A stretch of DNA of 64,000 nucleotides from Marchantia polymorpha subsp. ruderalis (GCA_037833965.1 AP031357.1:3244001-3308000); one strand, 5' to 3'; numbered from the stretch's first letter, positions 11,501-24,658 are shown. A program made the numbers and translations. Notes: generated from the sequence alone by a model not told the origin.

Positions 11501-14500
11501 CCAATGCGGCTAACGCTCTTCAAAGTATGACGAGTCATAGATAGTAGAATTGAATTCACACGAGGATCATTAGCACCACTTTTGATGATGTGTTTTTTTG
11601 CAGTCTAGTGCAGTTTGCGTTGTCGCTGTCAATAATATTTCATTCTTTAAATTTGGTGGTATGTTCTTGCTGAAACTTGAGATCATAATCAGATCTAAAG
11701 TTTAATTAAGTCCAATACCTCCATGTTGGAGTAATCTAGCTAATTATGTGATGGTTGACCTGATGTGACTCTACTAAAAGTGTGTTTTTGACCTTGCTCA
11801 AGAAATAACCGGTACTGGTCATAGTTGATTTACTACAAGCTTGTCTAGATGATGGCAAACCATTTCGATCTTAGAATGCTTGGATGTGTTTTGAGCATGC
11901 TAGTCAAATGATGAGATGCCACAAACTGATCTATGTAGTGAAAACATCAAACTTGATACCTTGAGTGTACTTTAGCATGCAAGACAGTTAGCGACAAGTT
12001 GATGATATAAACAAACTGGATTCGATGGAGCAAAAGTAGGGTGCAATTGCATAAAATTTTCCAACACAGTTAATTGCTGGAATTTTACAAGTATTTCTAC
12101 CTCGTACAAAAATCTGTTGCATCGAAGTATTCTCATTCAATTCTCAGCAATATCGTGCTGTGCTGCCGTTTTCTAATACTGTGTTCATAACTATTGAACA
12201 AGTAGAACCTCATGACCTGCATTTAGTGGCAACCAGGTAATGATCAAGGTAATCTGGTAGCAGTTGATTGACTGCGTGCATTTTATTCCAGCTACAGAAA
12301 GTCTGCAAGAAGTTGAGAATAGAAGAGGTCTTTTGGCTGTATATGGAAAGTGGGTGATATTTCGATCATATGGAAATTGGGATGGCCAGCCTTGTAAACC
12401 AGTTGCTAGTCGACCTATGAACGGCTGAGTACAATTGGAACGAACACAGAATTCCATCCAGGAACTCCAGGACAAGTCGAACGTGGGCCTCAAGTCTCAT
12501 GCCATGGGATTCTACAGAGAGGTCGGACTTTCGTACTATGTTCGCAACTCATCATTGAAGTGACAAACAAGTCAGTTACTGTGGCTGCAGCTATCGAAAC
12601 TCGGAGGCCTGCCCTACCGAACAAGCTCGGAACACAACGAGATGCAACAAGATTCCAGTCTACCGTGAGTCGCTTGTTCTAGAATATTATACTCCATGCA
12701 CAAGTGCAATCAGGTCAAAATCTCAAGTCAATAGATCTGGGGAGCTTCACAGGGTCAAACGTATGTTCAGTCCCTCAAATACAGATTCTATCAATCATAG
12801 CGGTGCAAGATGAGATATTGTCGATGGTTCGAAGAAGATAGTCATTAAAATGGTACAGAAGAATCTAGTCTACTGACGTTGAAAAAAGATCAATGATACT
12901 ATTAATGTGCAGAAGAGATGCTTCGTACGAAAACCTGCAGTTTAGGCATCAGACGATGATTGTTTCAAAAATCTCTTATAATTTGACGATCATCAGAGTC
13001 GGTTTGAGACAGCCTGGATTGAGTTGATGTATCCGATCCAGATTCCTAAAATTTGTAAAATGCTCGACTGCTGCTTCGTGATGAGCACCAAAACATGCAC
13101 AGTAAGCAGGGTATACATTTCTTTTATTGGAATGATATTGAGGTGTACCTGTCCAAGTACCGAAGCTCTGCAGGATATGCAAAAATCGGACCATGTACTT
13201 CCACTGATCCAATTATGAAAATCAAAAGTAGACCGTCTGATAGTCTGCCTGTCATGCAAATAGGCTAGCATTCATACTGGGCCTCCAAGAAAAGTACCTA
13301 ACAGGCAACCAGGGGAAGTACCAACTTGGTCTAGCTGTGATCACAACAGAAAAATCTGTGAGTCCAGTCTTTCTCCCCGTCCCTCTATCCCACAGCAGAA
13401 TCCTGACTCGTTCAAGTAGAGGTTTGAAAGCAAGCAAAGGTCACACAAAGTTTAGGTATGAGAGGTGCTGGTAGGATGAAGAATCGTCTCACCAGAAAGG
13501 CAATACTCATTGATGCGGAATAAACGCGGTCCATGATGAGATCTCTGAAGATCCAGATGGAGAGAACAAAGTCAAGTACGTATAGGATGATTTCACGTAA
13601 TATGATTCGTGACACCGTGCAATTGCTTTCAGTCCGTGTCAGATAGAAGAATATATCTGTTTGCATGTCGCTTGTGATATGTTGGATACTGGAACTCGTG
13701 TTTTGGTTTTCTTTCTACGGCCCTCGTAGTTAGCATAGACATTTTAGCAAAGAAGCTGAAAAGAAACGCAAAAGCAGTCGTAAACTGAGCGTCCGTAAGA
13801 CCTGTTGCTCCAGAGGTCCTGGTCAGTATATGGTGTTTTAACTCGTACTCTGAATGAGGCTCATAAGGCAGTCTAAGGGAGCCTTCTCAGGTTTCTGCTA
13901 AGACTTCAAGCGATGGAGAAGAGTGAATGTCAGTTTTGCTCTGACATGAGGCACTGAGGTGGTGGTCGGTCCTGGGAGAGACTTTGGTTGGCAAACAGGC
14001 ACAGATCAGTTTCATAGCCGTGTACAGTCGGCAGAGGCTTAGTAGGTTGCGGACTACACCGCAGTCCAACAATTGCAAAGGACGGACATGACAACAATTC
14101 ACCATTGTAAGTAACAGGGTACCGCGCCAGAACACTCGTGTGACAGTTGTGACATAGGGATGGTGAGCACGTTCAGTACGCAGTGGAGTAGCTGTACTCT
14201 TTTCTGACACGTGGCCCAAGATGGAATCCAGTATCTCACCTTCTACCGTCTTGATAATCTTCAGACAGTGCTCACCTACAGCCCTTTGCCATTTGACTCT
14301 CCACCAATGACCATGACACCGATACATGCACTTAAGTCTCTAATAAGGACGTAGAAATTTCATGAACGAACATTTCGACAGATTACTATAATCAAGCATC
14401 GATTTTCAAATCCTTTCCTATCATGAATCTAAATCTGTTCCTCTGAACAAACATTCGTACTCGTGACCTCTATGACAAATCAGAAAAAACTGCGTATGTC

Positions 14501-17500
14501 TCAAGCCGCAAAACAGACAGTTGTATAAACGTAATTCTTCTATTCTTTTGCCTCCATGACATTAGCATTGTCAGAACGTTCACTGTTCTCTATGAGAAAC
14601 CAGGTCCCGCAGCTGGAAGGTTTAGGGCCTGCTCTTCCTTGTCTGACTTCATGCCACCACCATGTCAGAATCAGAATGAAGCTTCTCTGAACATAAACTT
14701 GTATGAACGGCTGTCCTAAGATATCAAAGCAAGTTACAGAAGACGAACTGCTGAAGTCAATTTAGGCTTACGCCCATAGTCCAAGTATAAACATTCTGCT
14801 GTTTGATGGAAGCTCTGTACTGAAGTTTCATGACATTCCAGGAACCTAGTACATGAAACACATGTACTAAATTTGTGGAGTGTCATGAGACTGCAGTACA
14901 CATGTTTCATGATTAATGTATGACAGCGCTATATCTTATGGCGGTATAATCAGATCAAATGACACGGTGTCAAATTTACTCTCATTTACTCCATCGTCGT
15001 GTATACGAGAATTCATCTGGAAAGAAATTTGGCCTAACCATACAAGATTCGAGTCAAAGTGTGACACAGTGGCTACAATGTACCCGCTACATATCAACAG
15101 TATGCGCTCTGAGAAATTCGGAAACGTCATCATATACTTCCCTTCATCTTTTATTCCCAGCGGTGCGATCATCAACACAGGTCCCTTAGTTGTCAGCCAC
15201 CATTTACTTTAGCCCACTTAGCAGGCCTTCCAGGGCATGTCCTCTAGCTTAGAGCTAAAATGAGTTTCCACTACCAATTGAGAAAATAATTGCAGGAATA
15301 ATTCAACGTTCGTTGAACAGAAGTATTACATACCGCTTATCGGTAGAATAATTAAGTGCAATTACTGAAAAATGTCCTTAAGAGCACCCACAAAAGTTTG
15401 AGATTTTAGCCTCCGGCTCCAAGTCATTTGAAGTTTAGTAAACCTGGAATAGCACCTACATTTACGTCAATCCTATGCAAGGAAATAGTTATGGGTTTAA
15501 GTTCATACTGCTTGTATTTGGAACCTGAATGGCATCTTAGAGTAGGAGGATTACCACTGGCAATCCTTCGTTACTGCAGGGTAAGTTACCAGTACTCTCA
15601 ACTGGAGACACGGCGATCTCCTCGGTAGTCGAGCAATGGAACTGAAAAGAATTTGTATTATATCACACGCAAAGAGCTGCATGCTACCACGAGTCTGTAC
15701 ACCATATCAGTAGCAACCAAGCTGGCCATTGGTAGGCTCGTTATCTTGGTATGCAAGTGATCTCATCTGTCATGTTTCAATGTATACCTTGTAATCATTG
15801 CTCAAACATATATCGTTTTATCGCCTTTCATGTAGGAAAACCGTTCTGTTTTATCCATCCTGGTTTTATATACCTTTGATGACTTCGTGGGGTTTTTTGA
15901 TCGTGATACTCAGGTGAATATGTCTATAGTTGTTCCTAACCTTTAACAAAGTCTCTTTGCTACAAGTTCTTCCTTGCCTCCCTCGAGCAGACAACTAGAG
16001 TCTCTGCAAGATATTGGTTTTCTAAGCTGATTTTCACTTCCTTTCATACACACACAACTGTTAGTTTGATCACTTTTGAAGTTCTCCAGAGACCAGTTAC
16101 CTTTTCCCTTTCAGAAATCATTTGCAATTGATATATTTCATGTCATCTGAAGTTTATATCACCTCAAGATGTTGCAGTTCTTATCATTTTTGCGTGAGAT
16201 CTGGCCCGATTCCCATCATCCCCTCAAACAACATCTGCGTCGATGTTATGCGTAGTGATCGATGCAAAACGATCAGAATATTACAGGATTTCAATACAGT
16301 CTTGATCAAGTGACTGGTCAAAACAAAAGGAGAACTTCTAAGAGAGTAAAAATAAAAAATATAATCAGATAATCTAATACCTCTTACTACACAACACATG
16401 TTAATCACCGACATCTATCAACAAAGATCAGTAAAACACCGTACTATGAGTTCTTTTGAGGATGCGTGGTGATTAGGTGACGTCTTCAGAGTGGAAATTA
16501 TTTGGAAGATTTGAATCACGTAAGACGCCATTCTTTACAGGTACAGGAGTGGATTGAGTAATGTGCACGGACGTGTACTTCATTCACTTTGTGAGAGGAT
16601 CAGCTGACTCGGACCCTCACCTTTTCTACGCGTTCTTTGCCATGTAACAGTGCTTTCCAAAAATGCCTGCGGAAAGCGTTGCAGAGTGAAATTTGGAGAC
16701 AGATTTTAAAATAAGAATCATTCATAGCTAGTCCCTCAGACAGCGTATGATTCTGGGCGAATCTTCCTTTGGATTACGTAAGAAAGTAAAGTAAGGTTTG
16801 CACTCGACAGTGAAGGTGGCCCACTTCAGATGCAAACTGTCTTTCTGACATCGAAGCGATGCTGTAGAGATGTGATGACCACCAAAGATCTATACTGGTA
16901 ATTTTCCTCAATTCAGTGCCGTTGTTTCAGAGTTCTCCAGAAGAGTTTTGGCCGAAATAGACACAGTATACTGCATGCAAAACGAGTACCGCCTTCAAGC
17001 ACGCTGGGTTGAAGGCTTCTGCTGGTACGAGGTCGATGGCGACATCACAGAAGATTTTCATGATTACATGTTCCCTAAAGTTTGTGTATTTGTTGTGTCA
17101 TGTTTTTCCAGTTGTACTTTCACTCGTTCCATTCACCATTCATTCATCCATTCATATCTAAGTCGTGAAATAAGCTGATCTTTTCTAAGTACCTTTCAAC
17201 TGGTAATTGATGATTCCATGAAGACACCAGGCTGCTCTGGTTGCCATGATTTCTACATATGGACACTGAGCAGCAAACTTTTAGCAAAGCTGTTCAGGAA
17301 TATCTCTAGCGACGACTTGCGGAAAGACATTAGGTGGCAAGAATCATCATCTCTTCCAGATCTACTGAATGAAGTCGTACGATGTACAGAGTTTTCATTC
17401 ACCTACTTTTGATCATTCTTGTACGGGAAAAAACATTCTGTCGAACCATCGACTGCATTTAATTCGATATTGGAAACATTACCTGCACAAAGTCAGTTCA

Positions 17501-19600
17501 AAGATAATACGAGTATGTTCTGAATATGCTGACATATGCGGCTGCAAACAAGATTATGCCAAGCTTTGTTTGAAGAATTCTAAAGTTTGTAGACAGAAGT
17601 CGTGAATTACACGCACAAATTATTTGCTGAATTGATTTTTTTTGCTAGATTTACTGCAATGGCCATTTATTCAACTTAACTTGAGTCGAATAATTTCTTT
17701 AGACATTGCGCATTTCTAATTTCATTCTGGGTGTAATATTTCCAGTAAGTAGTAGTTATAATCTGAAGATTACTTGATGAACCACCACCTTCTGTATTGC
17801 TACCCTTCACTTTGCAATTCTCAATCGGCTTAGAAAGAGCAAAGACTAATATTCCAGCAATGTTATTTCTGAACATATCGCTTCCAAACGACTCCAGGTC
17901 GCTCATTCGCAGTGTTATTTGCCTTACTTGTCAGTTCTTCAGGCGAGGAATATATTTAAACAAACTTCCATCATTGACTATGATACATGACCTATATATA
18001 GAAAGCCGACTTGTCAGCTTTCCAGCGCACCTTAAGTCTCTTGGGGGTAATATAAATTAAAAAATGTTGCTGCCTGCCTAATGTGTGGGACTGGAAGTAT
18101 GCTCTGAGTTATCTAAAGATGTTGAAGTGCATTACAATGCGTGGTTTTGGAGTGCGAATTCGATGTACACATTGATAATACAATGTTTTCGATACAGTTG
18201 TATGCTTTGTGATGATCTCTTCCCCAATCGGAAGAATCTGTGCAGGTAGAATGCTCACCGTCATTTGTTATGAGAGTAAATTTCTCATCTATCCAACTAA
18301 TGCCTGTGCAGATTTAACCGACAAGAATGTAGAAATTTTTGACTTGTTTCAAAGCCTAATCATATGCTAGAATTCCATGTGCAGATAGTTCATAGACCCC
18401 ATAAACCTCACCCTGAACTTCGATGGTGCATGACACGACAAAGGAACCCAACAAAAATACTGAATCCTGATACTACTCCTTGGACGCAGAGAATCACGTA
18501 TATCTGTGGTTGGCAAGGAAAGCTGAGGACTATGGATGAGACAACATTTCACAGCACAGACAATACAGAACTGAAGATGGACTTGGCGTAATGAGCAGAA
18601 TAAAGACAAGGATGCATGGTGATCAGTGTGAAGTCTTCTCGGTAACCTCATACCATGGGCATTTGGTTGCCAGCCATGAAGGTGTGCATAGTTTCCTCAA
18701 ACGTAGAGTGGATTACTCCTATGTGAAAAGTCATGCCGCATGTTCACTCAACACCCCGACCTGCTGTCACTAAAATCGCTTTGAAAACTACAAATGTGAT
18801 AGTTTCTGAGTGGACAGCGTCCGATGTGTCGCCTGTTCTGACGACAAGCACTATGAAAGCACTATGAAGGCATCTCATACTCGTTTCATGCAAGGTTAGG
18901 AACCCTAGAGAAGTACCAAGGACTTCTTCACAGAGAGAACAAAATGAGCATAACAGAGACTTTGCGTGAGCTGATCACACATTCGCCAATTGATTACGCT
19001 AGCTGTAATTACAGAGTGTACACTATACATGGTTGATTACTTGGAATCCGATGACAACGCATACTTTGGATCCAGTCGATTTACACCTACATTCCTAGAT
19101 CTTTCCTGTACATGGCCTATGAACTATATGTGCAGAACTTTCAAGCAGAAAAACGAGCTGAAGCTGATCATGAGCTCTGGAGGACTAGATGTTCTGCGCG
19201 TTGACTGCTATTACGTTCAGGGAGTGTGAAGACAGGGCCACTAGGTGACTTGAACTGCTTGATAACAATAGTCGGATTGCCTCAAGAGGCACAATGAGCA
19301 ACCGTAAAGATGAAACTGATCAACTGCAAATAGATGCTTGAGTTCTTGAACTGGCAGCAAAATTTCCTCTGTGCGTTGTCGCCCAAGACGAAGAATCCGA
19401 TACACTTGATCGGAGCTCCGATTTACAGCAGGGGCATACGACCAATGCGCCTGTCGCGAGCGGAAGTCGGGTGAGAGTGTGCTGTAAATGTTGCCACAGA
19501 CCGCTCGGTATGATACACTCGTTCTCCATACAGTAACACGTTGGCCATTGACATGACACTCAGTAACATGTTGTGATTGAAAATGTCGAACTGTCACAGA
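11500..19600. other. 8-kb GC-moderate stretch without a recognisable gene
   Basis: Open frames reach about 146 codons (13887-14327, -) but none shows a family motif. A few + strand stretches look like possible exons because of composition and flanking splice-like sites, for example around 16948-17090 (reading WVEGFCWYEVDGDITEDFHD), 17218-17390 and 18385-18591 (reading TPWTQRITYICGWQGKL). I could not join them into a convincing gene or identify a family. They could be a decayed multi-exon gene or a poorly conserved expressed one. A hairpin lies at 14817-14899. Confidence 0.35.
14817..14899. repeat. Imperfect hairpin, about 28-bp arms
   Basis: Arms at about 14817-14844 and 14872-14899 pair with a few mismatches. 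The intervening loop contains its own smaller palindrome (AGTACATG facing CATGTACT). The whole can fold into one long stem with a bulge. It may be a short foldback element or a small-RNA precursor; nothing in the sequence decides between them. Confidence 0.6.
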
Positions 19601-19605
19601 ATCCT

Positions 19606-19812
19606 TCATCCCCAGATGTCCTGATTGAAGAAGAACTCCTTCTCGTACGTCTTCTTTTGAAGCAGTTCGTTATCTACGACACTCGGTTGCCAAGAGACTC
19701 GCTTCTTCGGGCGTGGAGCGAGAGTGACACTCACCACTTCGTCCGGTGCTTTGGTTTGCATGTAGGCATTCCTGGGATCCTGCAACTGCACCATGCTCTT
19801 GGATCTCTCCAT
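19606..19812 (-). CDS. Short protein resembling phosphatase-1 inhibitor-3 (PPP1R11/YPI1 family), copy 1
   Basis: The ATG at 19812 gives 68 residues ending in a TGA at 19606-19608. The frame stays open further upstream, but the only upstream entry is a GTG, and that part merely translates a GA tract as Arg-Glu repeats. I therefore place the start at 19812, which also matches the start of the paralogue. The core reads KKRVSWQPSVVDNELLQKK. RVSW fits the RVxF/W motif by which inhibitors dock on protein phosphatase 1, and VDNE-x-L-x-KK is the signature of the inhibitor-3 family. The Cys-rich tail usual in that family is absent; instead the protein ends YEKEFFFNQDIWG. About three quarters of the residues match the copy at 24.2 kb. 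The predicted role, binding and modulating PP1 in cytosol or nucleus, is inference from the motif. Confidence 0.6.
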   Translation of the reverse strand: MERSKSMVQLQDPRNAYMQTKAPDEVVSVTLAPRPKKRVSWQPSVVDNELLQKKTYEKEFFFNQDIWG

Positions 19813-20125
19813 GGTTCTCCTTCCGCTGATCTTCCTGTGATGCTGTCTCCTCTCTCTCTCTCTTCCTTCTCTACCTCCCTCTGAAGAACAATCGCTTCCT
19901 CGCTCTCTGAGCCTCTCTCTCTCTCTCTCTCTCTCTCTTCCTGATAGTTCTACAACTGATTTGATGGCAGCCGAGGCGAGAGTTTTCGAGCTAATAAGGG
20001 GCAGCAGGGAGGACCCAAACTTGGGACCCAAGGGAAGAAGGCCTTGCACTAGTCACACGTCGCGTATGTCGCAGCAGTCGTCGAGGATGGCGCTGGGGTG
20101 ATGAACGGCTCACGACGTGAATGTG
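19813..20125 (-). other. Probable 5' leader with CT/GA-rich tract
   Basis: On the - strand this region between the predicted transcription start and the ATG carries a long GA-rich tract (seen as CT runs at about 19848-19940 on the + strand). GA/CT-rich leaders are common in plant genes and are bound by BPC/GAGA-type factors in known cases. The limits depend on the TATA box placed at 20148-20156. Confidence 0.45.
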
Positions 20126-20147
20126 AGATTTCTGAGCGACGTGGCGG

Positions 20148-20156
20148 CCCTTTTAT
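20148..20156 (-). promoter_or_regulatory. TATA box of small paralogue copy 1
   Basis: Read on the - strand this is ATAAAAGGG, a good plant TATA box. It would place transcription start near 20115-20125, giving a leader of about 300 nt. The paralogue at 24.2 kb has a comparable box, which strengthens both calls. Confidence 0.55.
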
Positions 20157-20159
20157 GAG

Positions 20160-23100
20160 CGCTGGTCGGGAGTGCGCCCCCGAGCCCGGCTCCCGAGCGA
20201 GCCTGCCTCGATGCTCGGGTCTTGAGAGGCGATGCTTATAATTAGCGCTAGCTGGCCGGCAGTACTATTTGCTCGTGGGAGGTAGCCTCGAAGGCCATGC
20301 TTTTCACGCTACTTATTGAAGCTCCAGAGCAGGACTACAGTTTCAGAGCTTTCAAAACTCGAGGGGCCCACATTCGCCCTGCAACGCCCCCGGTCCCCGT
20401 CCAGCCTCCATTAATGATCGGTAGATCTGTTCCTAGGCATCATCACCCAACTCCGCCAATGTGGTCCGTTCGGACATATATTTACGCGTGCATGCTCCTC
20501 TCCCGATTCCAGCCGCGGCTGCTGCTCAGTTCGCTACCTCACATTTCCACTGTACCCCACGCCAAACCAGTCAAAGCTGAATCAGTTCCGGCTCCTCTAG
20601 AAATCGCTGCGAGTCCGTGACTTTGCTGATGACAAACTTGGCCTGTCTTCGTCTTCAAGGTACGCTGTACACATCTTCTTCATCTTCTCCGCCAAGTGTG
20701 CGTACTTCACGAAGCAGTTGGCAGGCAGCATCAGCTCTCCCATCATCAAAATGCTTGAGCAGCGCTAATCATCATTGACCTGCTGCTGTGGCGGGTCCGT
20801 ACTCGTTGGTGTGGATGGGACGGGGTCCCAAATGTTGGGAGGTCATGCGGGAGGTCTGAGCCATCCTCTCCGCTTCTGTGGGTTCGCCTCTGCAAATCTC
20901 CAAACTCTAGAATGCTGGTCTAAAAGAGCACATCAATGCTCGCTCGGGTCGTTTAGAGTGCCCGAACAGGAGAAACACATCGATGCGAGGACTTGGAGTC
21001 AGACGTCTGGCCACCGAGTCCTGGTAGCGGCTGGGAAGATATTGCTGCACATCCTGCATTACTAATCCTGCATTTAGTGCAGGATGTGAAGCAAAATATC
21101 AAAAACTACTTTTACTAAAATTTGCGGGGCCAGCTCTCTCAATACATGCTGTCATCCGATTTGGGCAAAGAATTCCCTGGATGAAGCTGAAAAGTGTAAG
21201 AAGTGAGTGGCTTTCAGCCCTTTCGGTGCAACAAATCGCTCAAAAGACTTAGAGAAAGTGAAACCACCACCCATGCATGAAAAAAAGCTACATCTAAATA
21301 CATTTTCCAGCCACTCTTCAGGCACATTTGTGAGGACGATCAGATTACCAACCAAGGTACTCTTACAATTTCCAGTCAATGACTGAAAATTAATCTCTCA
21401 TGTGAAGATTCAAGGTGCCTTGAGGGAATGCAGACATTCCCTTACAGGGCGAAAGAAACGATCAGAAGCACGAGGGCACAAGTCGAGTCTGTGTTGGCTG
21501 ATTCACAGGTGTAATGACTGGGTTAATCCCGAACGTAGCAACGTATTCTTATGATTCCTGTTGTCGTTCGAATCATGAGCGCATCAGTTGGAACTTCGCT
21601 CCGTGAGCCCGTAGAGCTTACTGATCTCAAAACTCTGTCTGTCGGCAGCCACATTGTTTAGTATAACATTGAGAAGCTGCTGACTCGATGCCCGGTCAAC
21701 AAAGTATCCATTCCGGATAGAATAGTGGAAGATCCGGAGACACTTGGAATCAGATCTTGACTTCAAGAGTTGAGTATTTTACTTGTGAGGGTAAACTTTT
21801 TGATCGAGCATCTGTGGAGGTTGTTACTGAGAGCTCTTCAATTTGGGCCTGCCCCACTCTGGCAAGTTTCTGATAACCTTTGAGATCGATCGTGAAGCTT
21901 GTACCTCACGATGGATGACGAGTTTTTGGTCGGCGAGCTGTCGATTTCACAGCAAGTATCAGGCTTTGTTTAATTGGACTTCCAGAAGGTTCTAGCTCAC
22001 CTCTGACAGCTGCTTTGTTATAAATTGCCGTTTATCGCCGTTTCGCTTGCTCATCTGTCGATCTCAATGGCCAACAAGAGGACCACTATGCTCCCCTGTT
22101 TATAACCCAGAGCCCATAATTGGAGTCATAAAAGGGAATTTTCGATATAGCTCTTTGAGACTAGCTCTTTAAGAAGTGTTCAAGTAACCTCGTGAGTGAC
22201 CAAAAAGTCCTCGAGGACAATAATGGAGCCGGTATTGCAGTGTAAGACGGCGACAACTTTGAGATTCACGTAATTACAGTGCAGTTGTTTGGTGCTGAAG
22301 AGATGCCTTGAGAAGTCGTCTTCGAACTGGAACTGGGTGCATTGTGTCCAGTTTCCGTTTCCATTCTAGTACTGGTTCGAGAGACATTTCCCGAACGCGT
22401 CTCCGCAATTTGAAATGGACATTGCACTTTTCCTGACACCTACTGCAGGCTGGTGCCCGTGAGCCATGTACATTATTAAGGCATGAGGCAAATTTTGAAG
22501 CAAGCAAATTATCATCTCTGTATCGCTTGCATTGCCTGGATGACTGATTCAACAAGCTGTCAAGTGTAATTTAAAGCCTGTGTAATGTCTTTTCCTGGCC
22601 ACCCATGCGATGTAAGTTGAATGAATTATGCAGAAACATATAGATTTAGAAGTAGCTCGTTTATGGGATGGTTTATATATCTCACGGAAATTGTGCATGA
22701 AATCAAGGGCAAGACGTACAACTGCTCGTGTGTTTTGACTGAAAGGCTTATGAATCATTCAAATGATAATTTGATTCTATAGCTCATAGTAATCCAATCC
22801 GATTTTGAGCCAAGAGATGAGCGCATTGTAACGAAAGGTCACGCAAATTGCAGGAGTTGAGGTATGACATAATGTTCCTGGCTCAATCTCATGTCCGTCT
22901 AAGCCATTGCCGCATCATATCGACCATATGATGTGACTGTACAGATTATCGTATCGTTTTCACGGTTCCTTCCCTGCGGACCGAGTTTTCTGTCCCAGCC
23001 AATGACTTTCTTCTACCAACTCTGGAATTGACCCTGAGGCGTTTTCCTTCCCCCAACTCTGCAGCACTTCCAGCCAGAAGGATGTCAGTCGGCCCATGTG

Positions 23101-24231
23101 ACATCTTATCAAAGAGCTATCAGGTGCATACGAAGAATGCTGCTGAAGATTTCGACATATTTGAGTCATGGACGTTGAAGTGCAGCTGTATTTACACCGA
23201 GTCCGACCTGCTTCCTGAACTTCCTGACAGCGGAACCTCTGATTTGCTGTCAACTTCAGAGCAGATTTGATTCAGTAAACCCAGAACTTTACACAACCCC
23301 ATCATCACCCGAGATGATGGGAAGTAAATTTTGCAAATCCCAAGTATTGTAGGAAAGTTAAGCTTAAGTAGACTTCACGGGTGAAGACAAGGGATAGAGC
23401 TGGATGAAGAGACAAACACAGGACAAAGTACGTTCTTGCTGATGTCAACACGCAAGAAATGTGCTGTGTAGGTATGGCTCTCACATATTACAATTCTACA
23501 GAATCTGAACCCCGCAATACCTAAATTCACAATTCGGGTAGATCCTCATGACCAATTCCTCTCGAGTCGGTCTGTAAAACTTTGAAGTGCACCGTGCACA
23601 TGTGTCGGAGGGGCTAAAAACCTCCAACTTCATTGCCGACAGACAAACAGGTGGACTTCGTAAGAGATCAGAGAATCCAAGGGTTGTATTGAGCAGCATC
23701 ACAAATATGATTTCAGGAAATCATCTAATTCTCTCATATATTACACGTCCAAAGACGAAGTGCTCGAGGATCACATTTATACACAATTGACAAGGCACCT
23801 ACTTTGAACTAAAATACTGACATGAGGATCCGGTTCCCAAATGGAACGTTGTTATCCACTAGACCCATTTCTAGCAATTCTGCTTTTGACGAAGTGGTTG
23901 AATAATTGCAACCTTTCTGGCTGATGGCCCAACGCTATTTCCTATTCCCGTTCCTACTTCATCTACTTAGATATCGTAGAATTCCGACTCACCGAAATCG
24001 AAATAAAGCTCCGTTTCTGACAAAAATTGGTGATCGCAGCTAACGACCTGGAGTCTGGAAGACAGACAGCTCGAATGACCAGCAAGGCATGCATCCTGAT
24101 CTCCGCCACAGGCCACGGCAAGGTCAGGTCGAGTGGATGTCATTTGATGCCCAGCAGACATTTGAAGCGCTTAGTCGCGACTGCTGGAGGTGCTGCAAGA
24201 ATGTTGCTACGGGGAAATTTCGTCTGCGAAT
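20160..24231. other. 4-kb stretch between the paralogues, nothing recognised
   Basis: No gene or repeat family is recognised. The first 150 bp is GC-rich and is probably the distal promoter of copy 1. A short inverted repeat (CACATCCTGCA with its complement) lies at about 21050-21090. Open frames up to about 107 codons overlap on both strands and have no motif. Confidence 0.35.
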
Positions 24232-24456
24232 TTATCCCCAAATGTCCTGGTTGAAGAAGAACTCTTTCTCGTAGCATTTCTTTCCGAGGAACTCGTTGTC
24301 CACAACAGTCGGCTGCCACGTGACTCTACTCTTGGGGCGTGGAGCCAATGTCACGCAGACTATTTTATCCGGCTGTTGTTGGTGTGTCTGACTGTACACA
24401 CTTCTCACGTCCTGCAATTGCACCACGCTCTTGCTTCTCTCCAATGTCCTCGCCAT
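24232..24456 (-). CDS. Short protein resembling phosphatase-1 inhibitor-3 (PPP1R11/YPI1 family), copy 2
   Basis: A single-exon frame of 74 residues starts at an ATG (24454-24456). It shares ERSKS-x-VQLQD, VTLAPRPK, RV-x-WQP-x-VVDNE-x-L-x-KK and the end YEKEFFFNQDIWG with copy 1. RVTW is a candidate PP1-docking motif. The lack of upstream similarity beyond the start supports the ATG chosen here and the matching ATG in copy 1. The two genes lie in the same orientation about 4.4 kb apart, as expected from a tandem duplication. Differences are mostly in the middle third (QTHQQQPDK here against QTKAPDE in copy 1). The conserved reading frame with mostly conservative changes argues that both copies are under selection. 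The exact family remains to be confirmed. Confidence 0.65.
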   Translation of the reverse strand: MARTLERSKSVVQLQDVRSVYSQTHQQQPDKIVCVTLAPRPKSRVTWQPTVVDNEFLGKKCYEKEFFFNQDIWG

Positions 24457-24658
24457 TCGTCCTCCAGGAAGTTTAAGAGATACTGGTGTAATGGTAGAAT
24501 TAAAGTCCCTGAGCTAGACTCCAGTCACAGTCTCAAAGTGTATTGAAGCTGATTCTCAGATCACCTGATTAAGACGATCTGTTGTTACGGGATTTCCAAT
24601 TAGCTGATGCACAGAGAATCGCTGTTGAGATGAGATGAGATGAGCGAGGGGAACACCG

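Noticed and set aside
13887-14327. 146-codon - strand frame
   Set aside because: No recognisable domain or signal; flanking sequence offers no splice or promoter support.
19813-20049. N-terminal extension of 79 residues on the first small paralogue
   Set aside because: It has no ATG, only a GTG entry, and much of it is a translated GA microsatellite; the paralogue starts at the matching inner ATG.
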